The translations under genes and the position numbers were made by a program. From Bacillus mojavensis RO-H-1 = KCTC 3706 (GTDB lineage: Bacteria; Bacillota; Bacilli; Bacillales; Bacillaceae): 64,000 nt of DNA. The stretch spans positions 186,001 through 250,000 of the forward strand of contig NZ_JH600286.1 in NCBI RefSeq assembly GCF_000245335.1, in the 5' to 3' direction. Below are positions 1 through 10,259 of this stretch, piece by piece. Each line of letters begins with the position of its first letter. The stretch's first letter is position 1. The notes under the pieces were generated by a model, which did no database searches, had not been told where the DNA came from, and saw only the letters and a program-made list of their open reading frames with translations.

Positions 1-2
1 AA

Positions 3-506
3 CACGGGCTGCGGGCTGCGGGAGTGTCCGGCAAGGATGGAGGCCTTCTCGAAGCAGACTATCTCGATCCGGACACATACGGCGAAGTCGGAGAAATTAA
101 AAAGGTTAATGCCTCTATGGTAAATGCGCTGATGGATGAAGACATCATTCCGGTTATCGCGCCCCTGTCCTTGACGAGCGACTACAAAACACTGAATGTC
201 AATGCTGATCTTGCGGCTTCGGCGGTCGCCGGGGCGCTGAAAGCCGATAAGCTGATGTTCGTCACAGACGTAGAGGGAATCATGAAGGAAAAACAGCGTC
301 TCGACATCCTGACCCCTGAGGAAATTCAGACTCTCATCAAACAGGAAGTGATCACAGGCGGGATGATACCGAAGGTCAATTCAGCCTTGTCAGCTTTATC
401 GGATCAGGTTTCAGAAGTGATGATCGTAAACGGAAAAGGGTCGTTTTTCTCAAATCAAACATTTGAAGGAACAAAAATCGTCAAAGCAAAGGAGGCTGTT
501 TCATGA
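3..506 (+). CDS. argB: Acetylglutamate kinase, 3' part (5' end outside window)
   Basis: ArgB phosphorylates N-acetylglutamate, the second step of arginine synthesis, in the cytoplasm. The frame is open from base 3 and the first GTG at 24 is internal, so only the C-terminal part (about 167 residues) is present. The visible segment has the LSGKDGG-like loop (here VSGKDGG) and the LNVNADLAA and GGMIPKV motifs typical of amino acid kinases that bind acetylglutamate and ATP. It overlaps argD by 4 bases (ATGA), which implies translational coupling in the argCJBD-carAB-argF operon whose promoter lies upstream of the window. Confidence 0.95.
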   Translation, partial: HGLRAAGVSGKDGGLLEADYLDPDTYGEVGEIKKVNASMVNALMDEDIIPVIAPLSLTSDYKTLNVNADLAASAVAGALKADKLMFVTDVEGIMKEKQRLDILTPEEIQTLIKQEVITGGMIPKVNSALSALSDQVSEVMIVNGKGSFFSNQTFEGTKIVKAKEAVS

Positions 507-1660
507 GCAGCTTGTTTCAAACCTACGGTCGGTGGAACATCGAGATAAAGAAAGCGAAGGGAACTTGCGTTGAGGATCAAAACGGCAAAACATACCTCGA
601 TTTCATTCAAGGGATTGCGGTTTCCAACCTGGGCCACTGCCATGAAGCGGTCACAGAAGCGGTTAAAAAACAGCTCGGCAGCGTATGGCACGTATCCAAT
701 CTGTTTGAAAACAGTCTTCAGGAGCAAGCCGCACAGCAGTTAGCGGCAAACAGTGCCGGAGATCTCGTTTTTTTCTGCAACAGCGGAGCGGAAGCGAATG
801 AAGGCGCGATTAAGCTGGCACGAAAGGCAACTGGAAAAACGAAAATCATCACGTTTCTCCAATCATTCCACGGCCGCACCTATGCAGGGATGGCAGCTAC
901 CGGACAGGATAAAATCAAAACAGGCTTCGGCCCGATGCTGGAAGGCTTTCACTACCTCCCGTACAATGATCCAGCCGCTTTTGACGCTCTTGGGGGGGAA
1001 GACGACATAGCCGCGGTCATGCTTGAGACCGTACAGGGAGAAGGCGGAGTCAATCCGGCCAGTGCAGAATTTTTAACAGCCGTACAGTCGTTTTGCAAGG
1101 AAAAGCAGGCGCTTCTGATTGTAGATGAAATTCAGACCGGCATTGGACGGACGGGAAAGGGCTTCGCATACGAACACTTCGGCCTCTCACCTGATATCAT
1201 CACGGCTGCAAAAGGATTGGGGAACGGCTTTCCAGTCGGTGCGGTAATCGGAAAGAAAGAGCTGGGAGCAGCGTTTACTCCTGGGTCTCACGGAACGACT
1301 TTCGGAGGGAATATGCTGGCGATGGCCGCCGTCAATGCAACATTGCAGGTTGTATTCCAGCCTGAATTTCTGCAAGAGGCTGCTGATAAGGGTGCGTTTT
1401 TGAAAGAACAGGTGGAGGCTGAACTGAAGAGTCCTTTTGTGAGGCAAATTCGCGGCAAAGGATTAATGCTTGGAATTGAGTGTGATGGGCCGGTTGCAGA
1501 CATCATTACTGAATTGCAGACATTAGGCTTGCTCGTACTGCCGGCCGGACCAAACGTGATTCGTCTGCTGCCGCCGCTCACCGTGACAAAGGATGAAATA
1601 ACAGAAGCCATCAGCAAGCTGAAACAAGCGATTGCACAGCATTCCGCTGTCAATTTGTAA
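503..1660 (+). CDS. argD: Acetylornithine aminotransferase
   Basis: Class-III PLP-dependent transaminase that converts N-acetylglutamate semialdehyde to N-acetylornithine. The 385-residue length is normal. Visible motifs are CNSGAEANE near residue 92, the VDEIQTGIGRTG segment that contacts PLP, and the AAKGLGNG motif whose Lys (about residue 237) should form the Schiff base. The ATG start overlaps the argB stop by 4 bases with an AGGAGG just upstream. The next gene, carA, begins 70 bases downstream after an AT-rich spacer with an ARG-box-like sequence. Confidence 0.96.
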   Translation: MSSLFQTYGRWNIEIKKAKGTCVEDQNGKTYLDFIQGIAVSNLGHCHEAVTEAVKKQLGSVWHVSNLFENSLQEQAAQQLAANSAGDLVFFCNSGAEANEGAIKLARKATGKTKIITFLQSFHGRTYAGMAATGQDKIKTGFGPMLEGFHYLPYNDPAAFDALGGEDDIAAVMLETVQGEGGVNPASAEFLTAVQSFCKEKQALLIVDEIQTGIGRTGKGFAYEHFGLSPDIITAAKGLGNGFPVGAVIGKKELGAAFTPGSHGTTFGGNMLAMAAVNATLQVVFQPEFLQEAADKGAFLKEQVEAELKSPFVRQIRGKGLMLGIECDGPVADIITELQTLGLLVLPAGPNVIRLLPPLTVTKDEITEAISKLKQAIAQHSAVNL

Positions 1661-1675
1661 ATTTTTTTCGATACA

Positions 1676-1716
1676 AAAGCATAAAAATTCATTTTTATAA
1701 TTAATTATTCATCAAG
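1676..1716. promoter_or_regulatory. ARG-box-like sequence (possible AhrC/ArgR operator)
   Basis: The argD-carA spacer contains ATAAAAATTCA at 1681-1691, matching the core of the ARG box bound by the arginine repressor AhrC. A weaker, similar half follows at about 1697-1716 (TTATTCATCAAG). Operators described for this operon lie upstream of and within argC, so a secondary site here is inference. The AT-rich spacer could also match such a short motif by chance. Confidence 0.4.
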
Positions 1717-1730
1717 AGGTGGGCTTTTAG

Positions 1731-2792
1731 ATGGAAGGTTATTTAGTATTAGAAGATGGGACAGTGTTCAGCGGCGAACTGGACGGACATGAAAACTGCA
1801 CGGGCGAAGCTGTGTTTTTCACAGGAATGACGGGCTATCAGGAAGTGCTGACAGACCCGTCATACAAAGGACAGATTATCGTATTTACGTATCCGCTGAT
1901 CGGCAACTACGGCATTAATGAAAACGACTTTGAAAGCAAAAAACCGCAAGTGAAAGCAGCTGTTGTTTACGAGGCATGCGATCATTTTTCTCATCATGAA
2001 GCTGTCTACAGCCTTAAGGAATATCTGAAAAAATGGAACATCCCGCTTTTATCCCATGTCGATACGAGGGCTGTCGTCAAAAAAATCCGTGCGAACGGAA
2101 CGATGGGGGCGTCTGTCACTGCCTCTAAAGAAGCGGCTGAGATTGCTCTGCAGCCTGAGAACGTCGCAGAACAGGCGGCAGCACAGGACATCAGCACAAT
2201 CGGCGAAGGAAATAAACATATCGCTCTCATTGACTTTGGCTATAAAAAATCAATTGCATCATCACTCGTGAAACGAGGCTGCAAGGTCACCGTTATACCG
2301 TATCAGCAAATGGAAACTGTTTACGGCATAAAGCCGGACGGTGTCGTGTTATCCAACGGACCCGGAGATCCGAAAGCCATTACACCGTATATGGAACAAA
2401 TCAAAAACATCGTCAGCCGTTTTCCGACGCTCGGCATATGTCTCGGCCATCAGCTGATTGCGCTCGCTTTTGGCGGAAATACGTTTAAGCTGCCGTTTGG
2501 ACACAGAGGCGCAAACCATCCGGTCATCGACCGTGAAACGAAGCGGGTTTTCATGACCAGCCAAAATCACAGCTATGTGGTTGATGAAAAATCCATCAAC
2601 CAAGAAGAGCTGACGATCAGATTCCACCATGTCAATGACACGTCAGTTGAAGGGCTTTCCCATAAAAAGCTGCCAGTCATGAGTGTGCAATTCCACCCGG
2701 AAGCCCATCCCGGGCCGGCGGAAAGCGAATGGATTTTTGATGATTATTTAAAGAATGTGATACCAGCAAGGAGAGAAATCGCCCATGCCTAA
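1731..2792 (+). CDS. carA: Carbamoyl phosphate synthase, arginine-specific, small (glutaminase) subunit
   Basis: Hydrolyses glutamine and channels ammonia to CarB for carbamoyl phosphate synthesis. The N-terminal CPSase small-chain domain is followed by a class-I glutamine amidotransferase domain with the nucleophile elbow GICLGHQ (Cys near residue 237) and the catalytic FHPE His/Glu near the C terminus. The 353-residue length suits the arginine-regulated isozyme rather than PyrAA. A GAGGTGG ribosome site precedes the ATG, and the 3' end overlaps carB by 8 bases. Confidence 0.95.
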   Translation: MEGYLVLEDGTVFSGELDGHENCTGEAVFFTGMTGYQEVLTDPSYKGQIIVFTYPLIGNYGINENDFESKKPQVKAAVVYEACDHFSHHEAVYSLKEYLKKWNIPLLSHVDTRAVVKKIRANGTMGASVTASKEAAEIALQPENVAEQAAAQDISTIGEGNKHIALIDFGYKKSIASSLVKRGCKVTVIPYQQMETVYGIKPDGVVLSNGPGDPKAITPYMEQIKNIVSRFPTLGICLGHQLIALAFGGNTFKLPFGHRGANHPVIDRETKRVFMTSQNHSYVVDEKSINQEELTIRFHHVNDTSVEGLSHKKLPVMSVQFHPEAHPGPAESEWIFDDYLKNVIPARREIAHA

Positions 2793-5700
2793 AGACACCA
2801 GTATTTCAAGCATATTAGTAATCGGCTCAGGCCCGATTATCATCGGCCAGGCGGCAGAATTTGATTATTCAGGCACTCAAGGGTGCATCGCGCTCAAGGA
2901 AGAAGGCTATCGGGTTATTCTCGTCAACAACAACCCGGCCACAATTATGACCGATGAAGCTTTCGCGGATGACATTTATTTTGAACCGCTCACGGCGGAA
3001 AGCTTAACAGACATTATTAAGAAAGAAAAGCCCGACGGACTTTTGGCCAATTTAGGCGGGCAGACTGCACTGAATCTAGCGGTTGAACTTGAAGAGGCGG
3101 GTATCCTAAAGGCGCACGGCGTCAAACTTCTAGGTACATCCGTGGATACAATACAAAAAGGAGAGGACCGGGAGAAATTTCGTTCTTTAATGAACGAGCT
3201 GAATCAGCCAGTTCCAGAGAGCGAAATTGTCGATAATGAAACCGACGCCATTCGCTTTGCGGAATCGATCGGCTTTCCGGTCATTATCCGGCCTGCTTAC
3301 ACGTTAGGCGGAAAAGGCGGGGGCATCGCGCCTACGAAAGAAGCATTTACCGCCATGATCAAGCAAGCACTTTTGGCTAGCCCGATCAATCAATGCCTGG
3401 TAGAAAAGAGCATTGCCGGCTTTAAAGAAATTGAATATGAAGTGATGCGTGACAGCAACAACACATGCATTACCGTCTGTAATATGGAAAACATCGATCC
3501 TGTCGGTGTGCATACAGGCGATTCAATCGTAGTGGCGCCTTCACAAACATTAACTGATGAAGACTATCAAATGCTCCGGACGGCAAGTCTGACGATCATT
3601 TCGGCACTTGATGTCGTAGGCGGCTGCAACATTCAGTTTGCGCTTGATCCGTTCAGCAAGCAATACTACGTCATAGAAGTGAATCCGCGTGTGAGCCGTT
3701 CATCTGCTCTCGCGTCAAAAGCAACGGGTTATCCCATTGCGAAAATGGCTGCGAAATTGGCGGTTGGATACACGCTTGACGAATTAAAAAACCCGCTTAC
3801 AGGCTCCACTTATGCGAGCTTTGAACCGGCATTGGACTATGTCATCGTCAAGTTTCCGCGCTGGCCGTTTGATAAATTCAAAAACGCGGACCGCAAGCTC
3901 GGCACGAAAATGAAAGCCACCGGAGAAGTGATGGCGATTGAACGTAATATAGAAGCGGCAATCCAAAAGGCGGCAGCCTCCCTTGAACTGAAAAACGTCG
4001 GCACGCATCTGCCCGAGCTCGGCGGCTTATCAATTGAAGCGCTCTGGGAACTGGCGATCACACCTGACGATCGAAGATTTTTCGTTGTGATGGAGCTGTT
4101 AAGCCGAAGGATATCGATAGAAGAAATCCATGCAAAAACAAAAATCGACCCGTTTTTCCTTCATACCTTTAACAATATCATCAAGCTGGAAAATCAGATC
4201 ATGGAAGCGGGGAGCGACCTCTCTTTTGATTTATTAAAAAAGGCAAAGGAAAAAGGGTTTTCAGATGCAACGATAGCCTCGCTTATCGGCAAGACAGAGG
4301 AAGAGGTGCGCGCTCTTCGCAAGGAGAAGGGGATTACGCCTTCCTTCAAAATTGTTGATACTTGCGCAGCTGAGTTTGATGCGAAAACCAACTATTTTTA
4401 CTCTACGTATTTCGGAGAAACCGATGGAGACATCAGCCGCAAAGAGAAAAAGCGCGCGCTGATTATCGGATCAGGACCGATCCGCATCGGCCAGGGCGTT
4501 GAATTTGATTATAGTGCTGTTCATGGGGTGTTAACGCTGCAAAAGCTTGGGTTCGAAACGATTATGATTAACAACAACCCGGAAACCGTGAGCACAGATT
4601 ATGAAATTGCGGATCGACTGTATTTTGAACCGCTGACAACGGAGCACATATTAAACGTGGCGGAGCAGGAAAGCATTGACTTTGCGATCGTGCAGTTCGG
4701 CGGCCAAACCGCGATCAATGCTGCTGAAGCGCTCGAAAAAGCCGGAATCACGCTTCTCGGCACATCGTTTGAAACGCTTGACGTGTTAGAGGATCGCGAT
4801 CAATTTTATCAGCTTCTTGATGAACTCGGATTGCAGCATGCTAAAGGAGAAATTGCCTATACAAAAGAAGAGGCTGCAGAGAAAGCTAACGGCATCGGCT
4901 ATCCGGTATTAATCCGTCCTTCTTATGTCATTGGCGGGATGGGTATGATTATCGTTGAGTCGGAAGCTGCGCTTTCTCAGCTGCTGGACGGAGAAGACAG
5001 CATGCCGTACCCCATTTTGATTGATCAGTACGTGTCAGGAAAAGAAGTCGAAATTGATTTGATTTCCGACGGTGAAGAAGTCTTTATCCCGACATATACC
5101 GAACATATTGAGCGGGCGGGCGTCCACTCAGGGGACAGCTTTGCCGTTCTCCCGGGGCCTTCCGTCACAAACAAATTGCAGCAAGGAATGAAAGATGCTG
5201 CACAAAAAATTGCCCGAAAGCTTTCGTTTAAAGGCATTATGAACATCCAATTTGTGATCGATAACGAAAACATTCTCGTCCTTGAAGTGAATCCGAGAGC
5301 GAGCCGGACAGTTCCGGTTGTCAGCAAAGTCATGGGCGTTCCGATGATTCCGCTCGCCACACGGCTTCTGGCGGGGGCATCTCTAAAAGATGTAAACCCG
5401 GCAGTTCAAAATCACCACGGCGTTGCTGTAAAGTTCCCGGTCTTTTCAACTCATGCCATTCAAGATGTAGATGTGAAGCTTGGACCGGAAATGAAATCGA
5501 CGGGAGAAGGCATGTGTGTTGCTTACGACGCCGACAGCGCCTTGAAAAAAATCTACACGCGTGTTTGGAATCAAAAAGGAAGCATTTATTTGCAAAACGG
5601 ACCCGAAGATTTGAAGACATTAGCGGAAAACGCCGGTTTTACGGTTCATGAAGGTACATTCGCCTCATGGATGGAACAGGATGAAAAAGCTCTTCATATC

Positions 5701-5877
5701 AATTTAAACGGCTCTGAAGAAGCACGCAAAGAGCGTCTGGAAGCCATGACACACGGCATTACCGTCTTTACTGAAGAGGAAACCGTACGGGCGTTTTTGC
5801 AAAGCGGATCAGGCAGTCCGCACCCTGTTTCCCTCAGAGATCTTTATAAAAAGGAAGTGGCATCATGCACACAGTGA
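2785..5877 (+). CDS. carB: Carbamoyl phosphate synthase, arginine-specific, large subunit
   Basis: Makes carbamoyl phosphate from bicarbonate, ammonia and two ATP. The protein has the expected internal duplication: two ATP-grasp halves, each opening with a similar glycine-rich motif ([18 protein letters not shown] near residue 12 and [18 protein letters not shown] near residue 560), separated by an oligomerisation domain and followed by a C-terminal MGS-like domain. At 1030 residues it is slightly shorter than the pyrimidine isozyme PyrAB, as expected for the arginine enzyme. It overlaps carA by 8 and argF by 13 bases. Confidence 0.96.
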   Translation: MPKDTSISSILVIGSGPIIIGQAAEFDYSGTQGCIALKEEGYRVILVNNNPATIMTDEAFADDIYFEPLTAESLTDIIKKEKPDGLLANLGGQTALNLAVELEEAGILKAHGVKLLGTSVDTIQKGEDREKFRSLMNELNQPVPESEIVDNETDAIRFAESIGFPVIIRPAYTLGGKGGGIAPTKEAFTAMIKQALLASPINQCLVEKSIAGFKEIEYEVMRDSNNTCITVCNMENIDPVGVHTGDSIVVAPSQTLTDEDYQMLRTASLTIISALDVVGGCNIQFALDPFSKQYYVIEVNPRVSRSSALASKATGYPIAKMAAKLAVGYTLDELKNPLTGSTYASFEPALDYVIVKFPRWPFDKFKNADRKLGTKMKATGEVMAIERNIEAAIQKAAASLELKNVGTHLPELGGLSIEALWELAITPDDRRFFVVMELLSRRISIEEIHAKTKIDPFFLHTFNNIIKLENQIMEAGSDLSFDLLKKAKEKGFSDATIASLIGKTEEEVRALRKEKGITPSFKIVDTCAAEFDAKTNYFYSTYFGETDGDISRKEKKRALIIGSGPIRIGQGVEFDYSAVHGVLTLQKLGFETIMINNNPETVSTDYEIADRLYFEPLTTEHILNVAEQESIDFAIVQFGGQTAINAAEALEKAGITLLGTSFETLDVLEDRDQFYQLLDELGLQHAKGEIAYTKEEAAEKANGIGYPVLIRPSYVIGGMGMIIVESEAALSQLLDGEDSMPYPILIDQYVSGKEVEIDLISDGEEVFIPTYTEHIERAGVHSGDSFAVLPGPSVTNKLQQGMKDAAQKIARKLSFKGIMNIQFVIDNENILVLEVNPRASRTVPVVSKVMGVPMIPLATRLLAGASLKDVNPAVQNHHGVAVKFPVFSTHAIQDVDVKLGPEMKSTGEGMCVAYDADSALKKIYTRVWNQKGSIYLQNGPEDLKTLAENAGFTVHEGTFASWMEQDEKALHINLNGSEEARKERLEAMTHGITVFTEEETVRAFLQSGSGSPHPVSLRDLYKKEVASCTQ

Positions 5878-6821
5878 ATATGGGAGAAACGCAAACCAGT
5901 CTATTCGGAAAAGACCTATTAACGCTAAAAGATCTCAGTGAACAGGATATCAGCGCGTTGCTTGCTGAAGCCAGTGAACTGAAACAAAACAAAATTCAGC
6001 CTATTTTTCAAGGCAAAACCCTTGCGATGATTTTTGAAAAATCATCCACGCGGACTCGTGTTTCATTTGAAGCCGGAATGGCGCAGCTTGGCGGAAATGC
6101 CCTCTTTTTAAGCCAGAAAGATCTGCAGCTGGGCCGCGGTGAAACGGTGGCTGATACGGCAAAAGTGCTCTCAGGCTATGTAGATGCAATCATGATCCGG
6201 ACCTTCGAGCATGAAAAGGTGGAGGAGCTTGCTGAACACGCTGATATTCCAGTTATCAACGGACTTACCGATAAATATCATCCATGCCAGGCGCTTGCGG
6301 ATCTATTGACGATCAAGGAAATCAAAGGCGATCTCAAAGGTGTGAAAGTCGCATATATCGGTGACGGAAATAATGTGGCGCACTCCCTGATGATCGGCTG
6401 CGCAAAAATGGGCTGTGATATCTCGATTGCTTCACCTGAGGGATACGAAGTGTTAGACGAAGCGGTGGAAGCAGCCAAGGCAGCGGCCCTTCAATCAGGT
6501 GCTTCCATTACACTTACAGCTGATCCGATTGAAGCCGTAAAAAATGCGGACGTCATTTATTCAGATGTATTCACTAGCATGGGACAGGAAGCGGAAGAGC
6601 AAGAGCGTCTCGCAGTCTTTTCGCCTTACCAGGTGAATGCATCGCTTGTCAGCCATGCTAAACCTGACTATACATTTTTGCACTGTCTTCCTGCACACCG
6701 TGAAGAAGAAGTGACGGCGGAGATTATTGACGGTCCGAATTCCGCTGTATTCCAGCAGGCCGAAAACCGCCTCCATGTGCAAAAAGCGCTGTTAAAGGCG
6801 ATCCTATACAACGGAGAATAA
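5865..6821 (+). CDS. argF: Ornithine carbamoyltransferase
   Basis: Transfers the carbamoyl group to ornithine to give citrulline. The 318-residue protein has the carbamoyl-phosphate motif STRTR near residue 58, the HPCQ motif and the HCLP motif ([10 protein letters not shown]) near residue 272. It starts inside the 3' end of carB (13-base overlap) with an AAGGAAG site upstream, so CarAB product and ArgF are translated together. It is the last gene of the operon, followed directly by a strong terminator. Confidence 0.96.
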   Translation: MHTVNMGETQTSLFGKDLLTLKDLSEQDISALLAEASELKQNKIQPIFQGKTLAMIFEKSSTRTRVSFEAGMAQLGGNALFLSQKDLQLGRGETVADTAKVLSGYVDAIMIRTFEHEKVEELAEHADIPVINGLTDKYHPCQALADLLTIKEIKGDLKGVKVAYIGDGNNVAHSLMIGCAKMGCDISIASPEGYEVLDEAVEAAKAAALQSGASITLTADPIEAVKNADVIYSDVFTSMGQEAEEQERLAVFSPYQVNASLVSHAKPDYTFLHCLPAHREEEVTAEIIDGPNSAVFQQAENRLHVQKALLKAILYNGE

Positions 6822-6824
6822 CCA

Positions 6825-6860
6825 AAAAAACTGCTGAGCCGGCTCTCAGCAGTTTTTTTA
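6825..6860 (+). terminator. Rho-independent terminator of the arginine operon
   Basis: Inverted repeat ACTGCTGAG / CTCTCAGCAGT closed by a short GC loop and followed by a run of seven T, three bases after the argF stop. Flanking A and T tracts make it potentially bidirectional. Confidence 0.9.
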
Positions 6861-6922
6861 TGGAAACATATTCACACCCGCTTAGGCGCATACTACACGA
6901 AAAAGGAAAAGGAGGAAAAACA

Positions 6923-7102
6923 GTGGGACAGCAGCATCAATTCCGGCCCGGGCAGAAAGCGCCCAACAACGGCGTCTACGTAGAAATCGGCGAGACGGGG
7001 AGTATGGTCAAAAATCCGCAAAAGGTCCATCTGTCTGCAGGAGATATGTTTCCTGAAACATCTAATCACAACCGCCTGTGGACGTATAAAAGAAAACCGT
7101 GA
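6923..7102 (+). CDS. yjzC: Small conserved protein YjzC
   Basis: A 59-residue protein of unknown function conserved in Bacillus (YjzC family). The GTG at 6923 is chosen because AAGGAGG lies about 7 bases upstream and the product then begins MGQQHQFRPGQKAPNNG, the known family N terminus; the longer frame to 6860 lacks a ribosome site. It is rich in Gly, Pro and basic residues with no membrane segment. It sits between the argF terminator and a bidirectional terminator, so it is probably monocistronic. Confidence 0.85.
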   Translation: MGQQHQFRPGQKAPNNGVYVEIGETGSMVKNPQKVHLSAGDMFPETSNHNRLWTYKRKP

Positions 7103-7105
7103 TCA

Positions 7106-7144
7106 CGAAAAAACCCAAAACAATATATGTTTTGGGTTTTTGGC
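7106..7144. terminator. Bidirectional terminator between yjzC and yjzD
   Basis: AAAACCCAAAACA / TGTTTTGGGTTTT hairpin with A tract before and T tract after, positioned between two convergent small genes and able to serve both. Confidence 0.8.
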
Positions 7145-7147
7145 TTA

Positions 7148-7333
7148 TTAATGCTGGCTGGCATTGTTGTTCATAGGCATGATTGCTGCTAGCGCCATGA
7201 TCAGCACATATAAAACGACAGCAATTACGGATGATGTTGTGAAGTTATACGCTACACTGTTCATGCTGGCAATCAAATAGCATGCCATATGCGATAAAAG
7301 GAACGTCCAAATAAAAGCAATAATAAATCGCAC
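7148..7333 (-). CDS. yjzD: Small membrane protein YjzD
   Basis: A 61-residue protein with two predicted transmembrane helices (about residues 3-22 and 32-53), matching the DUF2929/YjzD family of Bacillus. A GAGGTGG-type ribosome site precedes the ATG. Function is not established. It converges on yjzC, with a shared terminator between the stops. Confidence 0.85.
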   Translation of the reverse strand: MRFIIAFIWTFLLSHMACYLIASMNSVAYNFTTSSVIAVVLYVLIMALAAIMPMNNNASQH

Positions 7334-7591
7334 GTTTCCACCTCGTCCTTCTCATTCTATTCTAGAAGTTATCATACCATACATAAAGCCAAGGGGGAAT
7401 CTAATTTTAGAAGAAAGTGAGGTGACAAAAGAGTCTGATTCGTCACATTTTTAATGGTAAAATATAAAAAATAAATATCGTCAATTGGTATAATAGCCAA
7501 AACATAGAAAGGCTAGGACTTTACCTTATTCGTTTCTTTTCTTTTTACATAAGATAGCGTGAGATGAAGTGTGAAAGGAGGCGGGCAAGCG

Positions 7592-8329
7592 ATGGGAATA
7601 ACGGAAAGGTATTTTCAATTGGGAACGGAGCATAACGTGATTCATCTGCCCTATCGTCCGAACGGCTTCGGTATCTTCGTCCTCGGAGACAGAACCCACT
7701 TTGTCGGTAATGATTCGAGCTTTTGGCTTCAGCATTACGGCAGAAATCAGCTTTTAAATATGCTGAGGGACGAAGGCTATACCATTTTTAACAGCAATCT
7801 GTTCGGAAGGCACTGGGGCGCGGAAAAAGCGGTCACCTATGCCAAGCAGCTGATACATTTCGTGTTGAAGCAGGAAATACTCAATCCGAAGATTCATATT
7901 TTAGCAGAAGGAATGGGCGCTCTCGTGGCCGATGAACTGCTTCGTTTTTCCCCGGATCATATCCGATCAGCCGCGATGTTGAATCCTTGTCTCGATCTTC
8001 AGGCACATTATGAATCAGAAAAAGAAAATAAATTTTTCTATAAGCAATTTTTGAAAGAAGTATCGGAAAGCTACGAAATCCCCGAAAAAGAAGCGGCTTC
8101 ACTTCGTTATAAAACAATCGAGACCTATCCGAGCAGCGTACCGGTTCATATATGGCAGAGGATGACCGGATCTCCGTATCCGTACAGCCTGCATGCGGAG
8201 GTATTTAAGGAAAAACAGCAGCAAAAACAAGGCTGTCCGGTTGACATAACGTTTCATTTATTTGAGCACCCAAGCAGGATCTATGCATCAATCTGCAAAT
8301 TCTTTCACAGTCATGAAAAAGAGCTATAA
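7592..8329 (+). CDS. yjaU: YjaU, alpha/beta-hydrolase-like protein lacking the usual nucleophile
   Basis: A 245-residue cytoplasmic protein. The ATG at 7592 is chosen over the GTG at 7571 because AAAGGAGGCGGG lies about 10 bases upstream. The strand-helix pattern and the segment [15 protein letters not shown] resemble the nucleophile elbow of alpha/beta hydrolases, but the expected Gly-x-Ser-x-Gly reads A-E-G-M-G, so the catalytic Ser is absent. It may be a non-enzymatic member of the fold; function unknown. It is followed 83 bases later by yjaV and probably co-transcribed. Confidence 0.8.
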   Translation: MGITERYFQLGTEHNVIHLPYRPNGFGIFVLGDRTHFVGNDSSFWLQHYGRNQLLNMLRDEGYTIFNSNLFGRHWGAEKAVTYAKQLIHFVLKQEILNPKIHILAEGMGALVADELLRFSPDHIRSAAMLNPCLDLQAHYESEKENKFFYKQFLKEVSESYEIPEKEAASLRYKTIETYPSSVPVHIWQRMTGSPYPYSLHAEVFKEKQQQKQGCPVDITFHLFEHPSRIYASICKFFHSHEKEL

Positions 8330-8412
8330 AGAATACAATAACAATAGCCTTCTCTTTTGCGGAGGCTGTTTTGCTTTGGATAAAATGAAAAACCGGAAGG
8401 GCGGCAGATGAA

Positions 8413-8976
8413 ATGAAATCAACGCTGATTGTAGGGGCGGATGAATTTTTCGGCCTTTCTTTATGCGAGCGAATGATGGATGAAGGCATATACGTCGATG
8501 TCGTTTTGGCTGAAACAGATGATGAAAGCAGACAAATGTACTTAGAGGAAAGACTCATGTGGCTTGGGAGAAATGAGCACTTTCGGGAGCTCGAGCACAT
8601 TGAGGATCAATTATATGATACAATTTGTATCCAATATGGCAGCGGCTTTTTGCCTTTGGATCAATATAAATCAGCTTATGTTTTGGTATATGAACAAGAC
8701 CGAAAAGAGTGGGAGAAACGTGAAAAGACAGGTTCAGAAAAAGCGGTGATTCTTCCGAAAATGTATGGGCCGTGGAAAGAAGAACAGGAGGAAGAGGGCT
8801 TTTATACAGAAGATGTAGCTGACGAGCTGTTGAGATTCCTGCTAGACCCCGGCCGTGATCCTGGCGAAAGTTCCATTTTTGATTTGCAAATCACTAAAAA
8901 AACCTCCAAAGATGAAGCGAAAACAAAAATTCTCGAGTGGAAAAGACAATTTCCATCAATTTTCGACAAATATTAA
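8413..8976 (+). CDS. yjaV: Conserved protein YjaV
   Basis: A 187-residue cytoplasmic protein of unknown function. The N terminus (MKSTLIVGADEFFGLSL) has the beta-strand and turn of a nucleotide-binding, NAD(P)-epimerase-like fold, but the classical GxxGxxG is degenerate, so no activity can be claimed. A GGGCGG site precedes the ATG. It lies between yjaU and the competence regulator med; a weak hairpin precedes it at about 8345-8370. Confidence 0.75.
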   Translation: MKSTLIVGADEFFGLSLCERMMDEGIYVDVVLAETDDESRQMYLEERLMWLGRNEHFRELEHIEDQLYDTICIQYGSGFLPLDQYKSAYVLVYEQDRKEWEKREKTGSEKAVILPKMYGPWKEEQEEEGFYTEDVADELLRFLLDPGRDPGESSIFDLQITKKTSKDEAKTKILEWKRQFPSIFDKY

Positions 8977-9067
8977 GAAAAACCTTCCATGTTTCGAGTT
9001 TTCTAGATACAATAAACATATCATTTTAATACATGTTATAGCTTGTCAAAAAGGAGTTGAACATGAC

Positions 9068-10021
9068 TTGATCACAAGGCTTGTCATGATCTTTTCTGTC
9101 CTCCTTTTATTAAGCGGATGTGGACAAACTCCGTTTAAAGGAAAAATTGAGAAGGTCGGCATGCTCTTTCCTGATACGATTAATGACCTCGTATGGGGCA
9201 CAAAAGGGTATAAAGGATTATTGAATATACAGTCTAAATACAATGTGGACGTCTACTATAAAGAAGGCGTAAAAACAGATGAAGATATTATAAATGCGAT
9301 TGAAGATTTTCATAAGCGCGGCGTCAATCTCCTCTTTGGCCATGGAAGTGAGTTTGAAGAAGTATTTAACTTGGTCAGTGAAGACTATCCGGATATGCAG
9401 TTTGTGATTTCAAATGCAAAAGCAAAAGCGGATAATGTTACAAGCGTCCATCTCAGCGGGGAAGCAATCGGCTTTTTCGGCGGAATGACCGCTGCCCATA
9501 TGTCAAAAACCAACCAGGTCGGTGTTATCGCTTCTTTTACATGGCAGCCAGAAGTTGACGGCTTTATAAAAGGGGCTAAGTATGAAGATCCTAATATAGA
9601 AGTGAATACAAAATATACGGATCACTGGGATGATGATTCGACTGCGGTTAACCTTTATCAAAAAATGAAGAACGAAGGCGCAGATGTTGTGTATCCTGCC
9701 GGAGATGGGTATAATGTTCCTGTCATTCAGCAAATCAAAAAAGACGGCCTATATGCGATCGGCTATGTCACAGATCAATCCGATCTTGGCGAGAACACCG
9801 TGTTAACCAGCACGGTGCAAAATGTGGACAAGGCCTATGAAATCATAGCTGAGCAATTCGACAAAGGCACTTTAAAAGGCGGCGATCACTATTACGATCT
9901 GAAAAGCCGAGTTGTCGAAATGGGAACCTTCAGTCCGCTTGTGGACAAAGACTTTCAGAAAAAAATCGCCAAACTGGTCAAAATGTATAACAAAACAGGT
10001 GAACTGCCAAAAAACGAGTAA
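9068..10021 (+). CDS. med: Med, lipoprotein that positively regulates comK
   Basis: Membrane-anchored substrate-binding-like lipoprotein of the BMP/PnrA (Med) family that raises comK expression and competence in B. subtilis. The TTG at 9068 is chosen: AAAGGAG lies upstream and the product (317 residues) begins MITRLVMIFSVLLLLSGCG, a signal peptide with lipobox LSGC. The longer open frame to 8855 overlaps yjaV and has no ribosome site. The remainder has the periplasmic-binding-protein pattern, including the conserved segment ending in FTWQPEVDGF. It is followed 15 bases later by comZ, the known partner operon gene. Confidence 0.93.
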   Translation: MITRLVMIFSVLLLLSGCGQTPFKGKIEKVGMLFPDTINDLVWGTKGYKGLLNIQSKYNVDVYYKEGVKTDEDIINAIEDFHKRGVNLLFGHGSEFEEVFNLVSEDYPDMQFVISNAKAKADNVTSVHLSGEAIGFFGGMTAAHMSKTNQVGVIASFTWQPEVDGFIKGAKYEDPNIEVNTKYTDHWDDDSTAVNLYQKMKNEGADVVYPAGDGYNVPVIQQIKKDGLYAIGYVTDQSDLGENTVLTSTVQNVDKAYEIIAEQFDKGTLKGGDHYYDLKSRVVEMGTFSPLVDKDFQKKIAKLVKMYNKTGELPKNE

Positions 10022-10035
10022 CGGGGTGACGTCAC

Positions 10036-10227
10036 ATGCAGCACGAAAAATCACTTGAGTTTTTGCAAATTGCAATGAAATATCTGCCTGAAGCGAAAGA
10101 GCAGCTAGAAAAATCGGGAATAGAACTGTCGATGGAGGCCATTCAGCCGTTTATGAATTTATTTACAACGGTAATGGCGGAAGCCTACGAGCTAGGTAAA
10201 TCCGACGCGAAATCTGAAACCGAATAA
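10036..10227 (+). CDS. comZ: ComZ, late competence (comG) repressor
   Basis: A 63-residue soluble protein with the ComZ family pattern (MQHEKSLEFLQIAMKYLPEAK...), acidic and leucine-rich with likely helices. In B. subtilis ComZ lowers comG expression, and it shares a transcript with med, which lies 15 bases upstream. The weak site GGGGTGACG precedes the ATG. A terminator follows immediately. Confidence 0.92.
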   Translation: MQHEKSLEFLQIAMKYLPEAKEQLEKSGIELSMEAIQPFMNLFTTVMAEAYELGKSDAKSETE

Positions 10228-10229
10228 GA

Positions 10230-10259
10230 AGAAGCCACTTTCTCGAAAGTGGCTTTTCA
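10230..10259 (+). terminator. Terminator after comZ
   Basis: Hairpin AAGCCACTTTC / GAAAGTGGCTTTTC just after the comZ stop. It abuts the 3' end of the convergent gene yjzB. Confidence 0.75.

Noticed and set aside
1288..1692. 134-residue minus-strand open frame over argD
   Set aside because: Antisense to a clear argD gene, without a ribosome site or family features.
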